A DNA stretch of 64,000 nucleotides from Hymenobacter sp. BRD67 (GTDB lineage: Bacteria > Bacteroidota > Bacteroidia > Cytophagales > Hymenobacteraceae). Of the stretch, positions 7,492-16,392 are shown in pieces. How positions within the stretch are numbered: the first letter of the stretch is position 1; each line of letters opens with the position of its first letter. A program made the position numbers and the translations under genes. The DNA lies in contig NZ_CP053904.1 of NCBI RefSeq assembly GCF_013256425.1, forward strand, positions 1,984,001-2,048,000, read 5' to 3'. The notes below the pieces were generated by a model that worked only from the letters and a program-made list of their open reading frames with translations, was not told the DNA's origin and ran no database searches.

Positions 7492-8801
7492 ATGACTACT
7501 GCCGAATTCAAGCTATTACTCGTTGGGCTGGTCCTGCTACCCGGCGCTGCCTGGGCGCAGGCTACCGCTCCGGTCCCTACCGCTCTTACGCTGCCCGCAG
7601 CACCCGCTACTTCTGCCGTCCGCCCCGCCCCGACGACGCCACCGCCCAGGCGCAGGCCACGGTGCTGCTGCTCACGCACCGTGTCGATAGCCTGCGCCAG
7701 GCCTACCGCCAGCAGCAGCGGCTCTACAGCGACCTGGGCGGCAAGTTTACGAGCTTCCTGGCCGGCCAGAAGCTGAGCCAGACCACCCGCTTCACGCTGG
7801 CCAAGAGCAACGTGCAGGCCACCGCCAACCTGCTGCTGGTGTGCCACAGCCGCCTTACCCAGCTGCGGGCGCTAACCCAGGCCCTGCGCAATGCCAACGA
7901 GCAGGCGGCGCTCAGCTCGCCCACCGACAGCAACCCGCTCGGTATCTCGCTGGTGGAATATACCAAAACCCTTGTGGCCAACAAGGCCGTGGATAAGAGC
8001 AAAGGCCGCCGCCTCGTCGACCTGGCTGCTCACCTCAGCCAAAGCTCGTACGTAACAGCTATGCCCACGGTGGGCCCCATGCTGAACGCCGTGGGTGAGC
8101 TGCTGACCAGCGTGCGGGCCAGTAGCCTGAGCAGCGACGGCTTCACGGCCGAGCAGGTGAAAATCATTGAAAACGGCCTGCGGCCGACGCTCAACTTTTT
8201 CTCGGCGCTCGACGCGGCGCGGGCCGATAACCAGGCCTCGCTGCTTACCCTCGACAACGAGCTGAGCGTGTTGCAGCACCAGCTCAGCCAACTGTACCGG
8301 CCCTACGCGCAGCTGGTAGCGTACCAGGAAGATATTTCGGCCTACTACACGGCCCCGCCGCCCGGCCAGCCCGCTACCAATACTCTCGACGTGGGCAATA
8401 TCAGCCATATGAGCAACTACGTGGCGGCCAACCTGGGGGCCCGCTTCGCCTCGCTAGACCAGGCCTTTGCCCGCGCCCAGAACCAGAGCGACATCCTGAA
8501 TCCCGACGGCTACCTCACGCCGGCCAACAACTCGGCCGAGGCCGCCGTGCAGCTCGCCGCGCAGCTGCAAAGCCTTACCGACCGCCTGCCCGTCATTACC
8601 AGTCAGTACAGCGCCGCCATTCGGGCGGCCATCGCGCAGGGGCAGCAGGATGGGCTTATCAAGGCCGACCGCGCCACCAGGGTAATCGCCGACGAGACCC
8701 GCCGCGCCAAGGAAGCCGCCGAAACCTACCAGCAGGCGCGGGCCTCGGAGCGGTTTGGCGAGGCGCTGGCCAACGTGAAGCCGCTGTTTAAGCTGTATTA
8801 G
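7492..8801 (+). CDS. Secreted helical protein of unknown function (one frameshift near 7628-7631)
   Basis: The product is not recognised. The start at 7492 gives a clean signal peptide (MTTAEFKLLLVGLVLLPGAAWAQ). After about 45 residues the frame breaks in the run GCCCCGACG; adding one C joins it to the long downstream frame and gives 436 residues. The mature part is predicted to be helical and Gln/Ala/Leu-rich (LLTHRVDSLRQAYRQQQRLY, LAAQLQSLTDRLPVI), with no cysteine cluster or catalytic motif. The Ala-rich C-terminal stretch DRATRVIADETRRAKEAAET looks coiled-coil. An envelope or periplasmic role is inferred only from the signal peptide. A palindromic repeat follows directly. Confidence 0.6.
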
Positions 8802-8805
8802 GACA

Positions 8806-8884
8806 GTAGCGTGGACTCTGCGAGTCCGCGCGTGGTATCTATTGACTAACGTTCTCACGCGCGGACTCACAGAGTCCACGCTAC
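8806..8884. repeat. Palindromic repeat, family B copy 1
   Basis: GTAGCGTGGACTCTGCGAGT opens the element and its inverted copy (ACTCACAGAGTCCACGCTAC) closes it, with CGCGCGTG / CACGCGCG next to the centre. Related elements lie at 9970-10047 and 28440-28506. All are intergenic. No reading frame is supported. Confidence 0.7.
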
Positions 8885-8942
8885 GCCAAACAATCTGCCT
8901 GCGGGCATGCTTATACCCCCGCACTCCATTTTTCCTTTTCCC

Positions 8943-9961
8943 ATGAAATACAATCTGCTGGGCAATACCGGCCTGAAAGTTTCTGAGCTGTGCCTGGGCA
9001 CTATGACGTTTGGCACGCGCGGCGGCCGCTTCGGCGCCATCAGCGGCGTCGACCAGGCCGGGGCCGACGCCCTGGTAAAACGCTCGCTCGACGCGGGCAT
9101 CAATTTTATTGATACGGCCAACGTGTACACCGAAGGCCAGTCGGAAGAAATTACCGGCCAGGCGCTGCACAACCTCGGCATCCGGCGCGACGACGTGGTG
9201 CTCGCTACCAAAGTGCGCGGCAAGATGGGCGACGGCCCCAACGACGCCGGCCTGACGCGCAAGCACATCATGGCCCAGGCCGAAGCCAGCCTCAAGCGCC
9301 TGAAAACCGATTACATCGACCTCTACCAAACCCACAGCTTCGACCCGCTTACGCCCTGGGAAGAAACCCTGCGCGCCCTCGACGACCTCGTGCGCCAGGG
9401 CAAGGTGCGCTACATCGGGGCCAGTAACGTGGCCGCCTGGCAGCTCCAGAAAGCCCTCGACACCTCGCACTACCAGCACCTCGAAAAGTACGCCTCGCTG
9501 CAGGCCTATTATACCCTGGCCGGCCGCGAGCTGGAGCGCGAGTTGGGGCCGCTGCTGCTGGCCGAAAAAGTGGGCCTGATGGTGTGGAGCCCGCTGGCCG
9601 GCGGCTTCCTCTCGGGCAAGTACACCCGCGAGAATGAGAAGGGCGAAGGCCGCCGCAGCAACTTCGACTTCCCGCCCGTCAACAAAGACCGCGCCTTCGA
9701 CATCCTCGACAAGCTCCGGCCAATGGCCGAGGCCAAGGGCAGCACCGTGGCCGCGCTGGCCCTGGCCTGGCTGCTGCACCAGCCGGTGGTGAGCACGGCT
9801 ATCATCGGCGCCAAGAAGATGGAGCAGCTCGACGACAACCTCACGGCGGTGGATGTGCAGTTTACCCCGAGGAGCTGAAAGCGCTGGACGAGGTGAGCAA
9901 GCTGCCCGCCGAGTACCCCGGCTGGATGCTGGAGTTCACAAAGGGCGACCGGCAGGCGTAA
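8943..9961 (+). CDS. Aldo/keto reductase (one frameshift at 9865-9868)
   Basis: From ATG 8943 the protein begins MKYNLLGNTGLKVSELCLG, a standard aldo/keto reductase N-terminus. It has the active-site region DAGINFIDTANVY (Asp and Tyr), KRLKTDYIDLYQTHSFD, and the NADPH-binding segment STAIIGAKKMEQL. The frame stops early at 9878, but adding one C in TTTACCCCGAGG restores EELKALDEVSKLPAEYPGWM and ends at TAA 9961, giving 339 residues, normal for the family. Substrate is unknown. Palindromic repeats of family B flank the gene on both sides. Confidence 0.8.
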
Positions 9962-9969
9962 GCCGCAGC

Positions 9970-10047
9970 GTAGCGTGGACTCTGTGAGTTCGCGCGTGAG
10001 AACGCTGTTCAATAACACCACGCGCGGACTCGCAGAGCCCACGCTAC
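9970..10047. repeat. Palindromic repeat, family B copy 2
   Basis: The left arm GTAGCGTGGACTCTGTGAGT and right arm ending GCAGAGCCCACGCTAC form a long hairpin, about 90% like the copy at 8806-8884. The interior order CGCGCGTGAGAACG is the inverse of that copy's GTTCTCACGCGCG, so the two are inserted in opposite orientation. Confidence 0.7.
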
Positions 10048-10116
10048 AAAAGGGCTCGTGGCACCGCTGCGGGCCCTTTCTCGTTTTCTTGCGCTGGCAC
10101 CTGCTACTTTCGTGCT

Positions 10117-11584
10117 ATGCGTTTTTACACTTTACTGGCGCTGCCGGCCCTGTTGGCTGGCGCCCAGCCGACAGCCGTCACTTCCGCGCCCGCTGCCAGC
10201 CGCCAGGTGCCGGCCGGCGCCTTCCCCGAAACCTTCGAAACCGGCAGCAAAGGCGCCTACGAAACAGCCGACGTGGCGCTGAGCACCGGCCCTGGCTGTT
10301 TACCAACGCCCTGATTGGCAGCACCGAGCAAGACCATAAAGACGGCCACCACGCCGCCCGCCTGCGCGCCGGCGGTAAGCTCACGATGCAGTTCGACGCT
10401 CCGGCCGGCATCCGCAAAATCACGATTCTGTCGGCCGCCTACGGCCAGGATGGGCCCAGCACCTGGGAGCTGTGGGTGAGCCGCGACCACGGCCGCACCT
10501 GGCAGCGCAACGGCCAGCCCCAGACGGCCACCGGCCCCACGCTGCTGGCGGCCACCTTCGCCGGCCTGGCCAACGAGCCGCTGCGCCTGGAAATCCGCAA
10601 GACCGACGCGGGCAAAAGCCGGCTCAACCTGGACGACATCAGCCTCGAAACGACCAGCGGGCCAGTGACGGCCGCCCCGGCCAGTCGCCCGGCTCCGGTG
10701 GCCGTACCGGCCCCGGCTTCGCCGGCCGACGATTATTTCAAAAACCGGAATAACCCGTCCACGCCAGCCAGTCCCACAGCGACCCGGCCCGTACGCCAGG
10801 CCCCGGGCCCCGGCGCGGCCACCGACAACGACAACCTGCTGCTCGGCAACCCAAGCGGGGCGACTTCGGACCCGGCAAATACTACAAATTATCTATATAT
10901 TCACCCGCAATACGTGACGAGCTACAACGCCCAGCGCGGCACGCCCATCTGGACGAGCTGGCACGTGGGCCGCACCGACATTACCAAGAACTTTCCGCGC
11001 CAGAACGATTTCCGGGCCGACCCCGGCCTGCCCCGACAGTTCTACGCCGTGTCGCCGCAGAGCTACGCCGGCTCGGGCTTCGATAAGGGCCACAACTGCC
11101 CCAGCGGCGACCGCACCGCCACGCTTGACGACAATTCGGCCACCTTCCTGATGAGCAACATGGTGCCCCAGGCCCACAAAACAACCAGCAAACCTGGGCG
11201 CACCTGGAAGAATATACCCGTGCCCAGGTCGAGAATGGCCAGGAAGCCTATGTGATAATGGGCAGCTACGGCCGCGGCGGCACCGGTAAAAACGGCCCCG
11301 CCCAAACCCTCGACCAGGGCCGCGTAACCGTGCCCGCCCACATCTGGAAAGTGGTGGTCTTCCTGCCCGAAGGCGACAACGACCTCCAACGCATCATCGC
11401 CGGCCAGGCCCGCGTGGTAGCCATCGACACGCCCAACGACAACAGCATCGCCCCGCAGTGGAACCAGTACCTGACCTCGGTCGATGCCATTGAAGCCGCC
11501 TCGGGCCTCGATATTCTGAGCGCGCTGCCGGCCGCCACGCAGGGCCAGCTGCAAAAGGTGGTGGACAGCGGCCGGGCGCGCTAG
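10117..11584 (+). CDS. Secreted DNA/RNA non-specific endonuclease, NucA-like (two frameshifts)
   Basis: The repaired protein is 489 residues. It has a signal peptide (MRFYTLLALPALLAGAQP), a β-sandwich-like region (about 30-180) with LRAGGKLTMQFDAP and LNLDDISLE, a Pro/Ala linker, and a ββα-Me nuclease domain. The active-site motif is DKGH at 323-326 (FDKGHNCPSGDRT), followed by NMVPQA. Family enzymes cut DNA and RNA with a bound Mg2+. Single-base losses at 10290-10292 (GGCCCTGG) and 11173-11175 (GGCCCACAA) break the frame; restoring a C at each joins all parts. It converges with the hydrolase gene, sharing CTAG at 11581-11584. A NuiA-like inhibitor domain is encoded about 3 kb away. Confidence 0.82.
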
Positions 11585-12422
11585 CCTTTTTGAGCGGTAG
11601 GCTGGGCGGCCAGCAGGCGGCGCAACGCTTCCAGACAGCGCGGGCTGTGTCATCTTCCACAAACGCTCCCATCGACTGCTGGTGGTCGCCGGGCACGGGC
11701 AGCACCTCGCGCCGCTGCCGGCGGCTAGCAGCCTGCGCAACAGTCATGGTATCGGCTAGGGTCGTGGCCTTGTCGTCGGTGCCGGTGATGAACAGCCAGG
11801 GGCACTTCACCTTGGACGCTACGCGGCTGTAGGCGGCATCAGCGGGCAGAATAATGGGGCGCTCAGGGCGAATGCGCTGGTAGTAGCTCACCACGTTTTG
11901 GGGGTTAGCCGGGTAGGCCACGGTCACCAAAAAATCGCAGCGAGTGGTAGCCGCCGCTTCCGAGCCCACCAGCGAACCCATCGAGAAGCCCATAAGCCCC
12001 ACGCGCTGGCCGGGGCTGCGCCGCCGGGCCTCGGTCAGGGCTGCGCGCGTGTCGGTGGCAAACTCGGGGTAATAAAGGTAATTTTGGTTGATGGTGAAGG
12101 TGTCACTGTGCCCAAAGCCACGGTAGTCGAAGAGTAGCACCCGGTAGCCGGCCCCGGCCAACGAGGCCGCCGTGTAGATATAGGAAGCCATGTTACCCGC
12201 GTCGCCGCCAGCCACGACTACGGTAGTCTGCTGGGTAGGTACGCCAGCCATGGGCTCAATCAGCCAGGCAGCTAGGTGCACGTGGTCGGGCGTGGTGAGA
12301 GCTAGGTCTTGGTATTTCAAGCCCAGCGTGTCAGGCCGGGCCCAATACTTAGCAAAAGGCTTGATAGCGAAAGCTGGCCCGGCGGCCAGCAGAGCGAGGC
12401 AAAAGAGTAAGACGCGGACCAT
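11581..12422 (-). CDS. Secreted alpha/beta hydrolase (one frameshift near 11637-11642)
   Basis: The protein starts with a signal peptide (MVRVLLFCLALLAAGPAFA) and has an α/β-hydrolase fold: VVVAGGDAGNMASY near the oxyanion region, LLFDYRGFGHSD, the nucleophile elbow GFSMGS, the Asp loop FITGTDDKATT, and GDHQQSM with the catalytic His. The frame runs on through 11394 over the nuclease gene, but adding one base near 11640 gives CLEALRRLLAAQPTAQKG and a TAG at 11581-11583. That makes a 280-residue protein ending convergent with the nuclease at a shared CTAG. It resembles YqiA/YpfH-like or BAAT-type esterases. Substrate is unknown. Confidence 0.75.
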
Positions 12423-12444
12423 ACGACTGGAGCTAAAAAGCGAA

Positions 12445-12471
12445 AAGCCAGCGCACTATGCGCTGGCTTTT
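12445..12471 (-). terminator. Terminator after the small lipoprotein gene
   Basis: AAAGCCAGCGCA-CTA-TGCGCTGGCTTT is a perfect 12-bp stem with a 3-nt loop. Read on the minus strand it lies about 40 nt past the lipoprotein stop at 12512 and is bordered by T/A-rich sequence. Confidence 0.7.
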
Positions 12472-12511
12472 TATAGACTACTACCTTTTAGAAGCGTTGC
12501 ATTCCGCAGGC

Positions 12512-12859
12512 TTACTTTACGCGGGCACTTACCACCGTCAGCGCCGGGTAGGCTGGCCCCATTGCGTGGCAGATAAAGCTGCCCTCCTCGGCAGTAGGAC
12601 GCCGAATGCGGAGCAGTAATGCCTGGTTTTTACGCACCCAGAGCGCCGTATCTAGATTGAGGGCGAGGTAAGTGGCGCCGCCGCCAATGGGAGAGCCTAT
12701 GAGTTGCGCCACCCTGGCCGGGTCTTTTACGACAACCTGCGCCTTGCCGCAATCGCGGTTACTGCCTTGGGTTTCGACCTCAACCTCATCGGTATTGGGG
12801 TCGTGCTTTTCGCAGCCAGCGGCCAGGGCAAGCAGTAGCAAAAGGAAAAGCTTTTTCAT
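12512..12859 (-). CDS. Small lipoprotein of unknown function
   Basis: This 115-residue protein has a lipoprotein signal MKKLFLLLLLALAAGC (Cys16). Two further cysteines (in NRDCGKAQ and GSFICHAMG) could form a disulfide in the periplasm. The mature part reads as a small β-rich domain. No family is recognised. It is transcribed from its own unit between the M28 peptidase and the hydrolase and is followed by a strong terminator. Confidence 0.65.
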   Translation of the reverse strand: MKKLFLLLLLALAAGCEKHDPNTDEVEVETQGSNRDCGKAQVVVKDPARVAQLIGSPIGGGATYLALNLDTALWVRKNQALLLRIRRPTAEEGSFICHAMGPAYPALTVVSARVK

Positions 12860-12916
12860 CAGCGGGTAATAGTTAGTCCAACTTCAAGATAACGTTAGCC
12901 CTCAACTGGTTGCAAC

Positions 12917-14560
12917 CTAGCGCCCAAATCGAGCCCCGAAAAAGTCGCCCCTATTCCAGCTAGGGCGCTGGCTAGCCTGCGCCACTTGGTAGCCGATGAG
13001 GAAGTTGAGCCGCGCGTACTGCGCGCCGGCCGCCCAGTCGAAGGTGCCGCCCTCGAAGTTGTCCTGCGGCTTGTGGTAGGTCACGGCGCGCCACTTCTGC
13101 ACCGTTTCGCTGAGGTTGTTTTTGCCGTCGGCCGTACGGTTGCCGTACTTGATGTGCAAGGCCGGGATGCCCTGCACCACGAAGCTGTACTGGTCGCTGC
13201 GAATAAAGCGGTTTTGGGTCGGCTCGGGGTCGGGCTCAATGGTTAGCTTCAGATAATCGGCAGCGGCTTTTACCGGCTGCATCAGCGACGAATGGTCGGC
13301 CCCTAGCGGCACCACGCTCAGCAGCGGCGCGATGATGGTGGGCATGTCGGTATTGATGTCGACCACTAGCGCCGCCTTGGGCACGGTCGGGTATTTGGCG
13401 AAGTAGGTCGAGCCAATCAGACCCATTTCCTCGCCCGTCACCAGCACAAAGAGCACCGAGCGCCGGGGCTTGGGTTTGAGGCTGGCGTAGAGCTTGCTGA
13501 TTTCGAGCACGCTCGCTACGCCGGTGGCATTATCGTGGGCGCCGTTGTAGATGGAGTCGCCATTAATGGCCGGGCCTACCCCCAGGTGGTCGAGGTGGGC
13601 GCTGTGCACTACGTACTCGTTCTTCAGCTTAGCATCCGAGCCCGTTATTTTACCTACCACGTTGTAGCTGTCTACGTCCTGGTAGCGGCTGCGGTAGCGG
13701 GCGCTCAGGCGGCCGGGCAATGCCAGCGGGGCCGGCTTGCCCCTACGCAAGAGATTCAGCGTCTGCATGGTGTCGCGGGCCGCACCGGCAAATAGCTGCT
13801 GCAAGGTGGCCGGACTGATACTACCCACCAGCTGCGCCGAGCCGGGGGCGTAGCTGCGCGATACGCCTACCTGGCCATCGGGCGCAAGCGCGCTCACGAG
13901 TCCTTTTGGGAACTCGGGCAGCCGGGCTTCGGCGTGAGCAGCGGCCAGCAGCACGCCCACCGCGCCGTGGCGGGCGGCCGTTTCGAGCACCGTGCGCAGG
14001 TCGGTGAAGTACTGGCGCTCGTTGTCGGCAAATTGTCGGGGCATCTGACGCGTGATAACCACCACTTTGCCTTTCGCATCGAGGCCCGCGTAGTCGTCAT
14101 ACTTCAGCTCGGGGGCCGAGATACCGTAGCCTGCGAACACCAGTGGCGCATTGGACACGCTTACTTCGGCCAGCCCTGGGTTGGGATACAGCGTAATGGC
14201 CGCACCATACGCCAGCGGCTGGGCCGCGCCGGTGGCCGGCTGAAAGCTGAGCGTTGCGCCCGCCTCTACGAAGGCCCGGCGCAGGCGCACGGTCTGGGTA
14301 TAAGTGCCTTTATCGCCGGCCGGGAGCACGCCATTCTGCTTAAGCTGACTCACCACGTAGTCTACGGCCAGCTGGTAGCCGGGCGTGCCGGGCAGGCGGC
14401 CGCGCAGGCGGTCGTCGGCCAGGTAGCGCACATGGGCTTCGAGGGCGGCCGGCTGCACGGTGGGTAGGGCCGCGATGGCAGCAGGGTCGATGCCCTGCGC
14501 CACGGCCAGCTGGCTGGCGAGCAGACCGGCGACCGTCAGGAGTTTAGTAGCTTGATGCAT
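12917..14560 (-). CDS. Secreted M28 family aminopeptidase with a PA domain
   Basis: The 547-residue protein has a signal peptide (MHQATKLLTVAGLLASQLAVAQG), a protease-associated insert (about 130-250; PLVFAGYGISAPELKYDDY and GKVVVITRQMPRQF), and an M28 zinc peptidase domain. Zinc ligands are visible as HSAHLDHLG, GAHDNATG and TGEEMGLIGS (the Glu pair holding the general base), with later Asp and His in VDINTD and AVTYHKPQDNF. Such enzymes trim N-terminal residues from peptides outside the cytoplasm. It is one of four peptidases between 5.5 and 23 kb. Confidence 0.88.
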   Translation of the reverse strand: MHQATKLLTVAGLLASQLAVAQGIDPAAIAALPTVQPAALEAHVRYLADDRLRGRLPGTPGYQLAVDYVVSQLKQNGVLPAGDKGTYTQTVRLRRAFVEAGATLSFQPATGAAQPLAYGAAITLYPNPGLAEVSVSNAPLVFAGYGISAPELKYDDYAGLDAKGKVVVITRQMPRQFADNERQYFTDLRTVLETAARHGAVGVLLAAAHAEARLPEFPKGLVSALAPDGQVGVSRSYAPGSAQLVGSISPATLQQLFAGAARDTMQTLNLLRRGKPAPLALPGRLSARYRSRYQDVDSYNVVGKITGSDAKLKNEYVVHSAHLDHLGVGPAINGDSIYNGAHDNATGVASVLEISKLYASLKPKPRRSVLFVLVTGEEMGLIGSTYFAKYPTVPKAALVVDINTDMPTIIAPLLSVVPLGADHSSLMQPVKAAADYLKLTIEPDPEPTQNRFIRSDQYSFVVQGIPALHIKYGNRTADGKNNLSETVQKWRAVTYHKPQDNFEGGTFDWAAGAQYARLNFLIGYQVAQASQRPSWNRGDFFGARFGR

Positions 14561-14626
14561 GTCGTTTTTTTGCGGTGTTAAAGTGCCGAGTCTGGCCTTG
14601 AGCAGAAAGGCTTTTTCCCCTACCTG

Positions 14627-15460
14627 CTAGGTTTCGGTCAGCACCGTTTTGAAGCCAGCCAGGCGGCCGGCCGCGTCGCGGCCCAGCGCGTAGGCGTGCA
14701 CCTGCGGCCCGGAGCCGACCCGGTACACCTGTGTCCCGTCCAGCTCCTGTTTCAGGTATAGCTGCAAGGCTTTGAAGCGGTTGGCTATAGCTACATCGCC
14801 CGTCACGCCGTTGTCGGCGGTATGGTTGCGCAGAAACTCGGTTAGCTCCACTTGCTCCACTTTCGCGCCGGCTGGCTCGCCCACTACTTGCAGCAGCTTA
14901 TCGAGGGGCAGGTTGCCGGCCGGGGCAGCGTAGCTCACGGGCTCCAGCGGCGCATCCGATTCACTGATGAAATTCAGGCCCTGGGTCAGCCTTTGCAGCT
15001 GGGCCAGGGTGGTATCGTCGGCGGCCGGTGCCGCCCCGGTAGCTGCCGCACCGAGTCCACTGCCACCGTCTACCTTGGCCGCGATAGCCGAAGCCAGCGC
15101 CTGCATGCGGTCGTCGGCCACCTTTATTTTTGGGTTGGCGAAATTCATATCCGCCACCTTGTTCATCGGGATGAGGTGAATGTGGGCATGGGGCACTTCC
15201 AGTCCAATCACGGCCACGCCGATGCGCTTGCACGGCACGGCCGCCTGCACGCCCTTGGCCACGCGCTGCGCAAATACGTGCAGCGCCGCCAGCTCTTGCG
15301 GCGGCAAATCGAATATATAGTCAATTTCCTTTTTCGGAATCACCAGCGTGTGGCCTTCCACCAGCGGCGTAATGTCGAGAAAGGCCAGGTGGTCAGCATC
15401 TTCGGTGACCTTGTAGGCGGGCAGCTCGCCCGAAACGATGCGCGAGAAAATAGAGGGCAT
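14627..15460 (-). CDS. HIT-domain protein fused to a NuiA-like nuclease-inhibitor domain
   Basis: Residues 1-125 are a complete HIT protein (MPSIFSRIVSGELPAYKV; catalytic triad in HAHIHLI at 91-97), which alone would act as a nucleoside phosphoramidase or dinucleotide hydrolase. An Ala/Gly linker (about 130-150) leads to residues 152-277, which match nuclease A inhibitor NuiA along their length: LQRLTQGLNFISESD, ANRFKALQLYLKQEL, TQVYRVGSG and a C-terminal LTET. In NuiA, Glu24 (in SES) and the C-terminal Thr contact the nuclease's metal; the equivalents here are Glu167 and Thr277. There is no signal peptide. The fusion frame is continuous, with no stop or start at the junction. Confidence 0.85.
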   Translation of the reverse strand: MPSIFSRIVSGELPAYKVTEDADHLAFLDITPLVEGHTLVIPKKEIDYIFDLPPQELAALHVFAQRVAKGVQAAVPCKRIGVAVIGLEVPHAHIHLIPMNKVADMNFANPKIKVADDRMQALASAIAAKVDGGSGLGAAATGAAPAADDTTLAQLQRLTQGLNFISESDAPLEPVSYAAPAGNLPLDKLLQVVGEPAGAKVEQVELTEFLRNHTADNGVTGDVAIANRFKALQLYLKQELDGTQVYRVGSGPQVHAYALGRDAAGRLAGFKTVLTET

Positions 15461-15540
15461 AGTTTACTGGTTAATGAAGCAATGGTCAATGGCTCATGAC
15501 AAAGTAACTACGCTTCCCTTTTCGAGGTGCAACTCACAAA

Positions 15541-15567
15541 AAAAGCAGCGCCGGTGGCGCTGCTTTT
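15541..15567 (-). terminator. Terminator after greA
   Basis: AAAAGCAGCGCC-GGT-GGCGCTGCTTTT is a perfect 12-bp stem. On the minus strand the descending arm runs into TTTTTTTGTG, a good intrinsic terminator between greA and the HIT gene. Confidence 0.75.
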
Positions 15568-15645
15568 AAATTCAATTAACCGTTGACCATTAATAAATTA
15601 ACCATTAGACCTGTTCCTAAATTAGGAAAATCAAGAAAAACGCTG

Positions 15646-15727
15646 GTCATGCTGAGCTTGTCGAAGCATCTCTCCAGAACGACACCCGAACGAAGCGGTA
15701 GAGATGCTTCGACAAGCTCAGCATGAC
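15646..15727. repeat. REP-like palindrome, family C copy 1
   Basis: GTCATGCTGAGCTTGTCGAA opens the element and TTCGACAAGCTCAGCATGAC closes it, with GCATCTCT / AGAGATGC continuing the stem inward. Related copies are at 22832-22923 and 29074-29162. It sits between greA and the greA terminator. Confidence 0.75.
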
Positions 15728-15771
15728 GGTCTTTTGATTTTCTATTTATTTAGAAATAACTATATTAACTA

Positions 15772-16245
15772 CTAGCGCCCCACTTCCAGAATCTGAAACT
15801 GGAGCTTGCCGGCAGGCACCGTAATTTCGGCCAGGTCGCCGGCCGATTTACCCAACAGTCCCTTGCCGATGGGCGATTTAACCGAGATTTTGCCAGCAGC
15901 CAGGTTGGCTTCTTCCTCGGCAACCAGCAGGTAGTCGAGCACCATGTTATTTTTAAGATTTTTCAGCTTTACTTTGCTCTGAATGAGCACCTTACTGAAA
16001 TCCATATTGGTTTCGTCCAGAATGCGGGCATTGCCCAGCACTTCTTCGAGCTTCGATATTTTCAGCTCAAGCAGGCCCTGGGCGTCCTTGGCGGCGTCGT
16101 ACTCGGCGTTTTCGCTCAGGTCGCCTTTATCGCGGGCTTCGCGCAGGTCTTCGGCAGCCTTGGCCCGGCCCCGGACTTTGAGGTCCTGGAGTTCGTCTTT
16201 CAGCTTTTGCAGGCCCTCGGCGGTGTAATAATTGATAGTAGCCAT
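15772..16245 (-). CDS. greA: Transcription elongation factor GreA
   Basis: From ATG 16245 the protein is 157 residues, the normal GreA length. The N-terminal coiled coil carries the acidic tip (EARDKGDLSENAEYDAAKDAQ), whose Asp and Glu residues position Mg2+ in the polymerase secondary channel. The C-terminal FKBP-like domain ends SPIGKGLLGKSAGD and LQFQILEVG. GreA rescues backtracked RNA polymerase by stimulating transcript cleavage. The frame is open upstream to 16368, but that part is leader: it holds a TATCTTTG promoter at 16340-16347 and a terminator hairpin at 16294-16325, so expression is probably attenuated. Confidence 0.92.
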   Translation of the reverse strand: MATINYYTAEGLQKLKDELQDLKVRGRAKAAEDLREARDKGDLSENAEYDAAKDAQGLLELKISKLEEVLGNARILDETNMDFSKVLIQSKVKLKNLKNNMVLDYLLVAEEEANLAAGKISVKSPIGKGLLGKSAGDLAEITVPAGKLQFQILEVGR

Positions 16246-16293
16246 AAGTTTAGGACTGTTTTCGCGTGGCGGGTGGGTCAGGTAAAAAAGAAA

Positions 16294-16325
16294 GAGAACG
16301 GCTGGCACATCGGCCAGCCGTTCTC
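16294..16325 (-). terminator. Intrinsic terminator in the greA leader
   Basis: The minus strand has GAGAACGGCTGGC, loop CGATGT, GCCAGCCGTTCTC, then TTTCTTTTTT: a perfect 13-bp stem followed by a U-tract. It lies between the TATCTTTG promoter and the greA ATG, so early termination would release an RNA of about 45-50 nt. It could also catch read-through from the dehydrogenase gene ending at 16393. Confidence 0.7.
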
Positions 16326-16339
16326 CCCTATTGGTAACG

Positions 16340-16347
16340 CAAAGATA
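16340..16347 (-). promoter_or_regulatory. greA promoter (TATCTTTG)
   Basis: The minus strand has TTG, 18 nt, TATCTTTG, a good fit to the Bacteroidota consensus. The predicted start is near 16333, upstream of the leader terminator and 88 nt before the greA ATG. Confidence 0.6.
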
Positions 16348-16392
16348 GGGCAAAAAGTGGGAAAGCAAGGCGCCTGTCCCCGCAACCCCGCG

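Noticed and set aside
11394..11580. C-terminal extension of the α/β-hydrolase across the nuclease gene
   Set aside because: The extension is a Pro/Arg/Ala-rich shadow of the nuclease frame; one added base gives a normal C-terminus and stop at 11581.
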